A DNA stretch of 6,478 nucleotides from Candidatus Pacearchaeota archaeon (GCA_002690445.1 NZER01000255.1:1-6478), one strand, 5' to 3'. Positions 1-4,852 are shown, counted from the first letter of the stretch. A program made the numbers and translations. The notes: generated from the sequence alone by a model not told the origin.

Positions 1-1
1 C

Positions 2-373
2 GACGGCGAGTACCAGGGCCGGTCACGGTTCAAGAGTGCGAAGGGCATCAGGTTCCTCGATGATGCGCCCGCTACGCCTGCGCCCGCTGCCCCAACCCCC
101 AAGGGGGCACCGCCAACCCCGACACGCCTAGACCCGACACGCGACAGCATCGAGCGACAGGTGGCGGCGAAGGGTGCAACGGACATCGGATGTGCAGCCA
201 CAAATAACGGCCAGCATTTCTTCGTCGCCGACTGGGATGCCTGGTTCGACCACATCATCGCCCGCATCCAGAACACGCCAGCACCGGTTGACGTTCTGTT
301 CGACGAGGAAGTCGAGGCCCCTGTCAAGGACGATAACTCCAGCCCTGGCGATGCCGTTCTGGGAACGGTCTAG
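2..373 (+). CDS. 3' part of an unidentified gene, possibly a phage ssDNA-binding protein (5' end outside window)
   Basis: The frame is open from base 2 to the TAG at 371-373, so the gene enters from the left and 123 codons are visible. The ATG-less leading part is coding-like and I see no reason to start it at the GTG near 161. The visible part begins with a basic stretch containing R-S-R-F-K-S-A-K-G-I-R-F-L. An Ala/Pro-rich linker follows (about visible residues 22-42), then a probable helix with S-I-E-R-Q-V-A-A-K-G-A, then W-D-A-W-F-D-H-I-I and an acidic, disordered-looking tail. A folded N-terminal domain, Pro/Ala linker and acidic tail, next to nuclease, ATPase and RusA genes, is what one expects of a phage ssDNA-binding protein. 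That is inference: I see no diagnostic motif. The stop abuts the next ATG with no gap, suggesting coupled translation. Confidence 0.75.
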   Translation, partial: DGEYQGRSRFKSAKGIRFLDDAPATPAPAAPTPKGAPPTPTRLDPTRDSIERQVAAKGATDIGCAATNNGQHFFVADWDAWFDHIIARIQNTPAPVDVLFDEEVEAPVKDDNSSPGDAVLGTV

Positions 374-745
374 ATGATAGATGAGACTTGCACGCACGAC
401 GAAGCGTACCGACGCAACCCCCACGACGAGTTCACCTACTGGTGCCCGACTTGCGGGTTCCAGTGGAACACGGAAACGGAAAAGGAAGGACTAATCATGG
501 CCGTCACGAAGATCGATTCGTCTGAGATACCGGAGGGGTTCAGCATGGGCCGTCCCCTGAGCGAGGAGACGGTCGCCATCCGGGCACTACTGCCCGGTGA
601 GGCCATCAGGTTCCCGTGTCGATGGAAGCACAGCCGAATTTGCCACGGGTACTCCAGTGCCGTCACGGCAGCCAAGCGGGCTGGGTTCAACATCAAGAGC
701 AAGTGCGTTGACCGGGTGGTCTACGTGATGCGGCTGGCGGAATAA
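374..745 (+). CDS. Zinc-ribbon small protein, 123 aa, with an internal in-frame start
   Basis: Not recognised as a named family. The ATG directly follows the previous TAG. The N-terminal part has a metal-binding pattern C6-x-H8 then C24-P-T-C27-G, a typical mini zinc ribbon. After residue 42 comes a second region (43-123) with C82, H86, C90, H91 and C111 and the segment F-P-C-R-W-K-H-S-R-I-C-H-G-Y, ending in a beta-rich V-V-Y-V-M-R-L. The two halves look like separate modules joined by an acidic/lysine linker (T-E-T-E-K-E-G). The first ATG has only a weak SD (GGGAA about 8 bases upstream), whereas Met42 has a strong one, so the downstream half may mostly be made alone. The full frame contains no stop, so a zinc-ribbon fusion with a second product from the internal start is the simplest reading. 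Its role is unknown; the position suggests an accessory to DNA replication. Confidence 0.65.
   Translation: MIDETCTHDEAYRRNPHDEFTYWCPTCGFQWNTETEKEGLIMAVTKIDSSEIPEGFSMGRPLSEETVAIRALLPGEAIRFPCRWKHSRICHGYSSAVTAAKRAGFNIKSKCVDRVVYVMRLAE
481..490 (+). promoter_or_regulatory. Strong internal ribosome binding site
   Basis: AAAGGAAGGA contains two purine-rich SD cores; the second (AAGGA, 486-490) is six bases from the ATG at 497. It lies inside the 374-745 frame and supports initiation at codon 42. Confidence 0.6.
497..745 (+). CDS. Alternative (nested) product, 82 aa, of the 374-745 gene
   Basis: This is the same frame as the 374-745 gene, starting at Met42 (M-A-V-T-K-I). It is listed separately because the sequence AAAGGAAGGA at 481-490 puts AAGGA six bases before this ATG, a much better ribosome site than that of the upstream ATG. 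The shorter protein lacks the C-x-H/CPTC zinc ribbon but keeps the C82/H86/C90/H91/C111 cluster (numbering of the long form). The short form could be the true gene, with 374-496 being a separate zinc microprotein that has lost its stop. Alternatively both forms could be made. The sequence alone cannot decide. Confidence 0.5.
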   Translation: MAVTKIDSSEIPEGFSMGRPLSEETVAIRALLPGEAIRFPCRWKHSRICHGYSSAVTAAKRAGFNIKSKCVDRVVYVMRLAE

Positions 746-766
746 CTAGAGGCGTCACTATTGCTC

Positions 767-790
767 CCTCTCCCCCTTTAGGGGGAGGGG
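767..790. repeat. GC-rich inverted repeat (hairpin) in the 746-822 intergenic gap
   Basis: Bases 767-776 pair with 781-790 around a TTTA loop. This gives a 10-bp stem of nine Watson-Crick pairs and one G-U pair. No T-run follows on either strand, so it is not a standard intrinsic terminator. It could be a weak or factor-assisted terminator, an RNA-processing or stabilising hairpin, or a structure that adjusts expression of the nuclease gene starting at 823. Its 5' arm shares CTCCCCCTT with the strong terminator at 5974-6008. Confidence 0.6.
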
Positions 791-810
791 CAGAGTAACG
801 GTTATTTGAA

Positions 811-816
811 AAGGAG
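811..816 (+). promoter_or_regulatory. Very strong ribosome binding site for the nuclease gene
   Basis: AAGGAG in the context GAAAAGGAGATACAC, six bases before the ATG at 823. It resembles the leader of highly expressed phage genes such as T7 gene 10 and fixes the start of the 823-1542 gene. Confidence 0.8.
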
Positions 817-822
817 ATACAC

Positions 823-1542
823 ATGGCTACTACGACTGAACAGTTCCATGAATTACAGAACGGTGAAACCATCACCATCGCTCGGAAGGACGGACGTGGG
901 CATACCTACACCGTCGATGGTGGCAGCCCCATGCCGTCGGCGACGAGCCTTATCAGCCACGTCGAGGCCGACGGTTTCGGAGTGGGTGTCGGCTGGGCTA
1001 CCAAGCGCATCCGACTGGCGGGTGGTGACCTCGATGCTCCCAAGTTTGCAACGGACGAGGCCATCGCACAGGGCAACGCCCTACACGCCGACATCGAGGG
1101 ATACATCAAGGGTGGCAAGGTCAACGAGGAGAACCCGGCGTTCACCTCATGGTTGCGGGTCATTGGCACGCATTGGGACTGGCTCGCTACCGAGGTGTTC
1201 CTCTACCACCCGACCCTCCTGTACGGGGGGACACTGGACGCTATCAGTAGCGGCCAGACGGTGTGGGACTGGAAGACCAAAGACCCCGACAGCTATGGGC
1301 TTTACGGCGGGAGCCTGAAAGACCATGCCCAGGTGGCGAGCTACGCCATGGCGCTGCGTGAGATGGGAAGCACCTACGCTCCCGTGTCCGCGAACATCGC
1401 CTACGTGATGCGCGATGGCTCGGGGGTGGATGTCGTGGAGGTGGATCTTGAGGCGGGCATGGCTCTGTTCTTACAGTCGAGGAAGATGAAGACGATGGCC
1501 GCCGACTTCAAGCACCTCGCCCTGCCACCGGCGAAGCGATGA
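823..1542 (+). CDS. PD-(D/E)XK exonuclease, RecB/Cas4-like phage nuclease
   Basis: Predicted metal-dependent DNA exonuclease of the RecB/Cas4/lambda-type PD-(D/E)XK superfamily, acting on DNA ends in the cytoplasm for phage recombination or replication. The core motifs are in the expected order: G84-N-A-L-H88 (motif I histidine), E124 in W-L-A-T-E, G136-T-L-D139 (metal-binding Asp), W148-D-W-K151 ((D/E)xK, catalytic Lys) and Q170-V-A-S-Y174 (the QxxxY motif of RecB-type nucleases). The 239-residue length suits a single-domain phage nuclease. I see no four-cysteine Fe-S cluster of the kind found in Cas4 and AddB, so this is not a true Cas4. The start is set by the strong SD just upstream. The gene overlaps the next by ATGA and is followed by an ATPase gene. 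Substrate polarity cannot be read from the sequence. Confidence 0.9.
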   Translation: MATTTEQFHELQNGETITIARKDGRGHTYTVDGGSPMPSATSLISHVEADGFGVGVGWATKRIRLAGGDLDAPKFATDEAIAQGNALHADIEGYIKGGKVNEENPAFTSWLRVIGTHWDWLATEVFLYHPTLLYGGTLDAISSGQTVWDWKTKDPDSYGLYGGSLKDHAQVASYAMALREMGSTYAPVSANIAYVMRDGSGVDVVEVDLEAGMALFLQSRKMKTMAADFKHLALPPAKR

Positions 1543-1802
1543 GTGAGTGCCTGTTCGACTTCCCTCATGCAGCCGTCTGGTGTCCTGCGTGTTGGGCAGA
1601 CCTAACACAAACCCGCATCGCCAAGGAATCGAAACGGGCCAATGACCTGAAGGAGGTGGAGCTAGACCTGCTAGCGGCATCTCTCGATAGCACGCAACCA
1701 ACACCAGCACGGCGCCCAACATCACCTCCGGTGCGATACGTGCAAGCCCCCGTGAAAGAGCAACCACCGAAACGAGGGGGGATGAACATTGAGCCTCACT
1801 GA
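1539..1802 (+). CDS. Zinc-ribbon microprotein, 87 aa, between nuclease and ATPase
   Basis: Unrecognised. The ATG overlaps the nuclease stop as ATGA, with little SD of its own, so it is probably translated by re-initiation. The N-terminus has C4, H10 and C15-P-A-C18, a compact zinc-binding pattern like the one at the start of the 374-745 protein. Residues 24-48 form a charged, probably coiled helix (T-R-I-A-K-E-S-K-R-A-N-D-L-K-E-V-E). The rest is Pro/Arg-rich and probably disordered. The C-terminus overlaps the ATPase gene by 14 bases in another frame. Its place between two replication proteins suggests an adaptor or DNA-binding accessory, which is inference only. Confidence 0.7.
   Translation: MSECLFDFPHAAVWCPACWADLTQTRIAKESKRANDLKEVELDLLAASLDSTQPTPARRPTSPPVRYVQAPVKEQPPKRGGMNIEPH
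1774..1781 (+). promoter_or_regulatory. Ribosome binding site supporting a TTG start
   Basis: GAGGGGGG ends seven bases before the TTG at 1789. An in-frame TGA at 1783-1785 excludes any upstream start, and the next in-frame ATG is 27 codons into the protein, so TTG is the best start. Confidence 0.55.
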
Positions 1803-3027
1803 GTTCAAGCTCGACGGTGGCGATGGGATCTACAAGCTGACCTGGCCTGAACTCCACATTCAGGTCATGGTCGATAGGATCAAGGCCGATACCGACCATC
1901 AGGTCAAGGCCGAGATCAACGCCACGTCATCCCGCCCCAACTCACCAGGCCACCTGCGAGGCGGGCGGCTGATACTCACCTCACCTTCAAGCAAGAAGAG
2001 CATGGTGAAATCACTGGAGGAGAGGGAGGCGGAGGTGGATTGGGACACCGTCATCGAGCAGCTATGCACGGCGGTGCTCCAGCACTACCGCAGCGGCTCG
2101 CCTGCCATCGAGATAACCGGTGACATGGACGTGCAGGCAGCCAGCAGGTGGATGATCGAACCCATCCTTCAGCTAGGTCACCCTAGTCTGATCTATGGGC
2201 AGGGGTCTTCGGGTAAGTCGTGGTTCGCGCAATACATCAGCGTGCTCGCCGATGCGGGCATGAACGCGAGTGGCCTACGGGTGGAGCCCGCCCGTGTCCT
2301 GTACCTCGACTGGGAGACGACACAGGAAGAGCTAGGGGTGCGGGTGGCGATGCTCCGTAAGGGCTTGGGCCTGGAGGTGGCATCCCACATCTGGTATCGG
2401 GAGATGAACGCTGGCCTGTACAACGACGTGGAGGCCATCAGACATCTCATCATGGATAAGGACGTGAACCTGCTCGTGCTCGATAGCCTTGGCTCGGCTT
2501 GCATGGGCGAGCCAGAGAGCGCAGAGATCGTCTTGCGTATGTTCCAGAGCCTGCGCTCATTGCGATGCACGTCATTGTGTATCGACCACACGAACAAGGA
2601 AGGGCACCTGTTCGGCAGCGTGTACAAGTACAACTCTGGCCGTCAGATATTCGAGATGAAGAAGAACCAGGCCGAGGGCGAGGACTCGTTGGAGTTCGCA
2701 CTGTTCCACCGCAAGGCCAACAACTCGAAGCTGATCAAGCCGATGGGCTGGACACTACGGTTCAGCGAAGACAGCGCAATGTTGACCCGTAAGGACGTGA
2801 AGGACACGGGGCTGGAGAAAGATCTCCGCATCGTGGACAGGATCCAGAACGTCCTGCTCGGGGGGGCGATGCTCCCGAAGGACATCGCCGAGGAATTGGA
2901 CAGAGAGCCCAATCACATACGCAAGGAACTCTCCGCGTGGACGACCAGGGGTCGGTTCGTCAGGCTGGACGACGGACGCTATGCGGTGCGGACGAGAGAG
3001 GAGGTGGAAACATGGGCGACCATCTGA
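1789..3027 (+). CDS. RepA-like RecA-fold ATPase / replicative helicase candidate with C-terminal winged helix
   Basis: Probable DNA-dependent ATPase of the AAA_25/RepA group, a RecA-fold relative of hexameric helicases, acting in phage DNA replication. Visible elements: Walker A G137-Q-G-S-S-G-K-S144; L-Y-L-D-W-E176 at the position where this group carries its catalytic acid; Walker B L228-L-V-L-D-S233; the sensor-like D266-H-T-N-K270; and F275-G-S followed by N282-S-G-R-Q, matching the conserved G-S...N..R of RepA-type proteins. Residues about 345-400 (L-P-K-D-I-A-E-E-L then H-I-R-K-E-L) look like a winged helix for DNA binding. Residues 1-120 form an extra N-terminal region I cannot assign. 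The start is a TTG with a GAGGGGGG SD. Length (412 aa) is typical. The next gene starts inside its 3' end. A regulatory or packaging ATPase role is less likely given the nuclease and RusA neighbours. Confidence 0.88.
   Translation: MSLTEFKLDGGDGIYKLTWPELHIQVMVDRIKADTDHQVKAEINATSSRPNSPGHLRGGRLILTSPSSKKSMVKSLEEREAEVDWDTVIEQLCTAVLQHYRSGSPAIEITGDMDVQAASRWMIEPILQLGHPSLIYGQGSSGKSWFAQYISVLADAGMNASGLRVEPARVLYLDWETTQEELGVRVAMLRKGLGLEVASHIWYREMNAGLYNDVEAIRHLIMDKDVNLLVLDSLGSACMGEPESAEIVLRMFQSLRSLRCTSLCIDHTNKEGHLFGSVYKYNSGRQIFEMKKNQAEGEDSLEFALFHRKANNSKLIKPMGWTLRFSEDSAMLTRKDVKDTGLEKDLRIVDRIQNVLLGGAMLPKDIAEELDREPNHIRKELSAWTTRGRFVRLDDGRYAVRTREEVETWATI
2999..3005 (+). promoter_or_regulatory. Perfect SD setting the start at 3012
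   Basis: AGGAGGT lies six bases before the ATG at 3012, inside the end of the ATPase gene. It shows that the gene starts there and not at the upstream in-frame ATG (2937), which lies deep in the ATPase coding sequence. Confidence 0.85.
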
Positions 3028-3428
3028 AGGCAGTCATCTCCATCGAGACAGCACTGAAGCACCACATCAGACCAGTGCTGGAGGGCGACAAGATCGACCT
3101 GCGGAAGACCGAAGGCCACGAGCAGGCCAACAAGGACGACGTGGCACTGGTCATGGAGATACTGAAGGCCAACAAGGCCGAGCTTATGGAGTTCCTGACT
3201 AGCAAGGAGACGATCCAAGGGATCCTACGGCTATCGCAGCAGAAGCTCATACGCGACCAGGAACAGTTCTTCCAAGACATGGAGTGGTGGGACAAGCTGG
3301 AGCGCGTGTACGAGGCTGTATGGCCCCTCGATGAATGCATCACCGGGGATGACCGGTGCCCTGATAACGCTATCGTGCGGTGCTCTTACTGTGCGGCGGC
3401 AGGGATATCACAAAGAATGGAGGAATAA
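3012..3428 (+). CDS. Helical protein with four-cysteine C-terminal zinc site, 138 aa, unknown function
   Basis: Not recognised. The start is chosen from a perfect SD (AGGAGGT at 2999-3005), giving a 16-base overlap with the ATPase gene. Residues 1-105 are strongly helical and charged, with probable coiled-coil segments (about 42-62 and 66-102) and an aromatic patch E-W-W-D-K-L. The C-terminus carries C109, C116, C124-S-Y-C127, a likely zinc ribbon. The tight overlap with the ATPase suggests the two proteins are made together and perhaps interact, for example as a loader or adaptor. That is inference from position only; no helicase-loader motif (no Walker A) is present. Confidence 0.75.
   Translation: MGDHLKAVISIETALKHHIRPVLEGDKIDLRKTEGHEQANKDDVALVMEILKANKAELMEFLTSKETIQGILRLSQQKLIRDQEQFFQDMEWWDKLERVYEAVWPLDECITGDDRCPDNAIVRCSYCAAAGISQRMEE
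3419..3424 (+). promoter_or_regulatory. SD setting the start at 3431
   Basis: GGAGGA six bases before the ATG at 3431 favours this start over the in-frame ATG at 3380, which lies within the preceding gene. Confidence 0.75.
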
Positions 3429-3430
3429 TC

Positions 3431-3649
3431 ATGGCTTATAAGAAGTTCGAGGTAGGCGAGAGGGTTCGGTTCGATGCTGAAGCGAACACGCACTATTACC
3501 TACACAGTAACCATAGCGGGGAGATCGTCTCCATCGAGTCGTACCCGAAGGTGCGCGGTGCAGGCACGATCGTGGTGTACGAGATGGAATGCGAATGCGG
3601 CAGCACGCTACATCCGCAGGCCCACCACGTCACCATGGCCGAGCATTGA
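3431..3649 (+). CDS. Small SH3/KOW-like protein, 72 aa, unknown function
   Basis: The protein starts M-A-Y-K-K-F-E-V-G-E-R-V-R-F and continues with a turn and G30-E-I-V-S-I, then I-V-V-Y-E. This alternating beta pattern with V-G-E-R-V and G-E-I-V is typical of small SH3-like or KOW-like barrels that bind nucleic acid or protein. C54-E-C56-G with H61, H65 and H66 could bind a metal. The start follows a good SD, two bases after the previous stop. Its last 11 codons (P62-Q-A-H-H-V-T to the stop) have a diverged copy at 3673-3708, after the left 26-bp repeat, which suggests that a related gene once lay directly before the PAPS-reductase-like gene. Its own stop overlaps an ATG (TGATG at 3647-3651) that used to be, I infer, the start of rusA. 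Confidence 0.75.
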   Translation: MAYKKFEVGERVRFDAEANTHYYLHSNHSGEIVSIESYPKVRGAGTIVVYEMECECGSTLHPQAHHVTMAEH

Positions 3650-3674
3650 TGATCATCCACCTCGGCCACCTACC
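3649..3674 (+). repeat. 26-bp perfect direct repeat, left copy
   Basis: These 26 bases (beginning ATGATCATCCACC, ending CCACCTACC) are identical to 4499-4524. The left copy begins at the ATG that overlaps the stop of the 72-aa gene, so it equals the first eight codons plus two bases of rusA. The two copies bracket the PAPS-reductase-like gene, with their starts 850 bases apart. Confidence 0.97.
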
Positions 3675-3695
3675 ACAGGCTCATCATGTAACCTC

Positions 3696-3702
3696 GGTGA
3701 TC
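3696..3702 (+). promoter_or_regulatory. Extended SD (GGTGATC) for the PAPS-reductase-like gene
   Basis: GGTGATC matches the right part of the full anti-SD complement AGGAGGTGATC and ends five bases before the ATG at 3708. It lies within the diverged tail segment, so the putative donor tail brought its own ribosome site; the equivalent place before rusA in the 72-aa gene lacks it. Confidence 0.5.
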
Positions 3703-3707
3703 GTGTG

Positions 3708-4502
3708 ATGATCCGAATGAAGATAGAGACTGACTCAGTTCAATTCTTGCAAGATCGGATAGGTGAGTACCATCCGGTGAAAACATTTGCGTTGTTCAGC
3801 GGTGGGCACGACAGCATTTGCTCAACCTACCTAGCCATGGAGAACGGTATCGCCGATGCTGTCGTGCATGTGAATACCGGGATTGGGATTGAGGAGACGC
3901 GCGAGTTCGTCCGGGCGACGTGCGCTCATTATGAATGGCCGTTGATCGAACTCCATCCACCAAAACGAACGTACGTGGACATCATCCGACAATTCGGATT
4001 CCCTGGGCCTGGGTTTCACCATGTGCCGTATCGCTGGCTGAAGGAGCGCGCCCTCGGAAAGCTCGTGAGAGAGTCGAAAGAGAAGCCTCGTGATCGCGTT
4101 ATGTTGATAACGGGGGTGCGGCTCTCTGAGAGTACCCGTCGTATGGGGAATGTGAATCCCAACTTCCGTAACGGCGCGAAGGTGTGGGTCGCTCCGATTG
4201 CTGAATGGGGTGATCTCGAAAAGAACCAGTACATGAAGGCTCATAAGCTCCCTCGCAACGAGGTGGTGGACTTCCTGCACATGAGTGGCGAGTGCTTGTG
4301 CGGTGCATTCGCTCACCCAGGCGAACTGAAAGAAATCAGGTACTGGTATCCCAAGGCTGCGGAATACATAGACTCACTGATCCCGATCGCAGCAGAGTCG
4401 GGCAACTACACCGCATGGGGGATTCCACGTCGCATGTTCCCCTCGAATGCACAGTTGCCCCTGTGCTGGTCTTGCGAAGCACGCTGGGATGATGAGCAAT
4501 GA
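3708..4502 (+). CDS. PP-loop ATP pyrophosphatase, PAPS reductase/DndC-like family, 264 aa
   Basis: Member of the phosphoadenosine phosphosulfate (PAPS) reductase-like PP-loop superfamily, which activates substrates by adenylation; members act in sulfur assimilation, DNA phosphorothioation (DndC) and tRNA thiolation. Visible: PP-loop S31-G-G-H-D-S36; H54-V-N-T-G-I-G-I-E-E-T63 typical of the family; F98-P-G-P followed by H-H-V-P-Y-R-W-L-K-E-R; G136-V-R-L-S-E-S-T-R-R145; S193-G-E-C196-L-C198-G; and C253-W-S-C256 near the end. The four cysteines could hold a metal or Fe-S cluster, as in DndC-like enzymes. Phage members are common but their substrate is unknown, and no dnd partner genes are visible here. 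The start at 3708 overlaps the preceding stop (TGATG); Met at 3717 is an alternative. The stop overlaps the rusA ATG. Third-position GC is 23/40 in its first 40 codons against 31/40 in rusA, and perfect 26-bp repeats flank it, so it looks inserted. Confidence 0.88.
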   Translation: MIRMKIETDSVQFLQDRIGEYHPVKTFALFSGGHDSICSTYLAMENGIADAVVHVNTGIGIEETREFVRATCAHYEWPLIELHPPKRTYVDIIRQFGFPGPGFHHVPYRWLKERALGKLVRESKEKPRDRVMLITGVRLSESTRRMGNVNPNFRNGAKVWVAPIAEWGDLEKNQYMKAHKLPRNEVVDFLHMSGECLCGAFAHPGELKEIRYWYPKAAEYIDSLIPIAAESGNYTAWGIPRRMFPSNAQLPLCWSCEARWDDEQ

Positions 4503-4524
4503 TCATCCACCTCGGCCACCTACC
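4499..4524 (+). repeat. 26-bp perfect direct repeat, right copy
   Basis: Identical to 3649-3674 and forms the start of the intact rusA gene, including its ATG. Identity ends at the 27th base (A in the left copy, C here). Confidence 0.97.
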
Positions 4525-4852
4525 CGACCGTGACCTCTCGCCCAACAAGAGGCTGCATCACATGGCCCTGTATCAGGCCAAGCTGCTCGCCAAAGAAGAA
4601 ACATACCTGCGCGTGCTAGAGCAGGGCAGACCTCGCACCATCCTGCCCCAGGCCCACATCACCATCACCTGGGTAGCCAAGGACCGGCGCCGTAGGGATA
4701 TCGACAATCTGTTTGCCAGCATGAAGCCCTACATCGACGGGCTCGTGTTCGCCGAGGTCATCGCCGACGACAGCGCCGACTGCGTCACCTACTCGCTACG
4801 GTACGAGCGAGGAGAGAAGGACGACACGATCATCGAAGTGGAGGAGAACTGA
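4499..4852 (+). CDS. rusA: RusA-family Holliday junction resolvase, 117 aa
   Basis: Predicted homodimeric, Mg2+-dependent endonuclease that cuts four-way DNA junctions, clearing branched phage DNA made by recombination and replication. The length matches E. coli RusA (about 120 aa). Diagnostic parts: P9...S14-P-N16 near the N-terminus; H53-I-T-I-T-W strand; R66-D67-I-D69-N-L71, the conserved acidic motif; D80-G-L; and D90-D91, the third acidic site. The catalytic lysine found four residues after the second Asp in E. coli RusA is not at that spot (Ala73); K76 three residues on may replace it, as in other phage members with a D-x-D-N-L-x-A-S-x-K pattern. The ATG overlaps the previous stop (ATGA) and has no clear SD, so it depends on coupling. 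Third-position GC is high, like the genes left of 3649. The stop overlaps the next ATG (TGATG). Confidence 0.88.
   Translation: MIIHLGHLPDRDLSPNKRLHHMALYQAKLLAKEETYLRVLEQGRPRTILPQAHITITWVAKDRRRRDIDNLFASMKPYIDGLVFAEVIADDSADCVTYSLRYERGEKDDTIIEVEEN
4840..4844 (+). promoter_or_regulatory. SD for the 4852 gene
   Basis: GGAGG seven bases before the ATG at 4852, within the last rusA codons. It supports this start together with the TGATG stop/start overlap. Confidence 0.7.

Larger units (their letters stand above)
3649..3708 (+). pseudogene. Chimeric 19-codon ORF: rusA start fused to the tail of a 72-aa-gene homologue
   Basis: Reads MIIHLGHLPQAHHVTSVIV and stops at TGA 3706-3708. The first eight or nine codons are the rusA start (26-bp repeat). 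The rest, from the CCA at 3673, matches the end of the 72-aa gene: PQAHHVT is identical, with all five base differences in 21 at third codon positions, and both have four further codons, a TGA and then TGATGATC. So it looks like a recombination scar, in frame, joining a rusA 5' end to the 3' end of a related gene. It may be translated as a leader: its ATG overlaps the 72-aa stop and its TGA overlaps the PAPS-reductase-like ATG. A weaker alternative is that it derives from an internal part of rusA, which also contains LPQAH (residues 49-53). Confidence 0.6.

Noticed and set aside
823..1542. Calling the nuclease Cas4 and looking for a CRISPR system.
   Set aside because: No cysteine cluster is visible in the protein, and there are no cas genes or spaced repeats in the window.
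1651..1658. Perfect AGGAGGTG inside the 1539-1802 gene, suggesting a hidden start.
   Set aside because: No ATG, GTG or TTG lies at a usable distance downstream; the bases simply encode K-E-V-E in the helix.
2937..3011. Upstream start for the 3012 gene.
   Set aside because: It lies inside the ATPase winged-helix region, while 3012 has a perfect SD.
3648..3657. 10-bp palindrome GATGATCATC at the repeat start, as a regulatory or att site.
   Set aside because: It results from the stop/start overlap and the M-I-I codons; only the inner eight bases remain in the right copy.
3474..3707. Longer version of the PAPS-reductase-like gene starting at 3474.
   Set aside because: The extra 78 codons overlap the 72-aa gene in another frame, are Arg/Ser/Thr-rich shadow sequence, and the family N-terminus begins near 3708.
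3649..4524. Insertion sequence or homing element with target-site duplication around the PAPS-reductase-like gene.
   Set aside because: There is no transposase, no terminal inverted repeats and no homing nuclease between the repeats, and the diverged tail segment is better explained by recombination between related phages.
4646..4666. LPQAH inside RusA (residues 49-53) as the source of the scar segment.
   Set aside because: Only five residues match and neither the following residues nor the stop position fit, whereas the 72-aa tail matches seven residues and the exact distance to the stop. Kept as a minor alternative.
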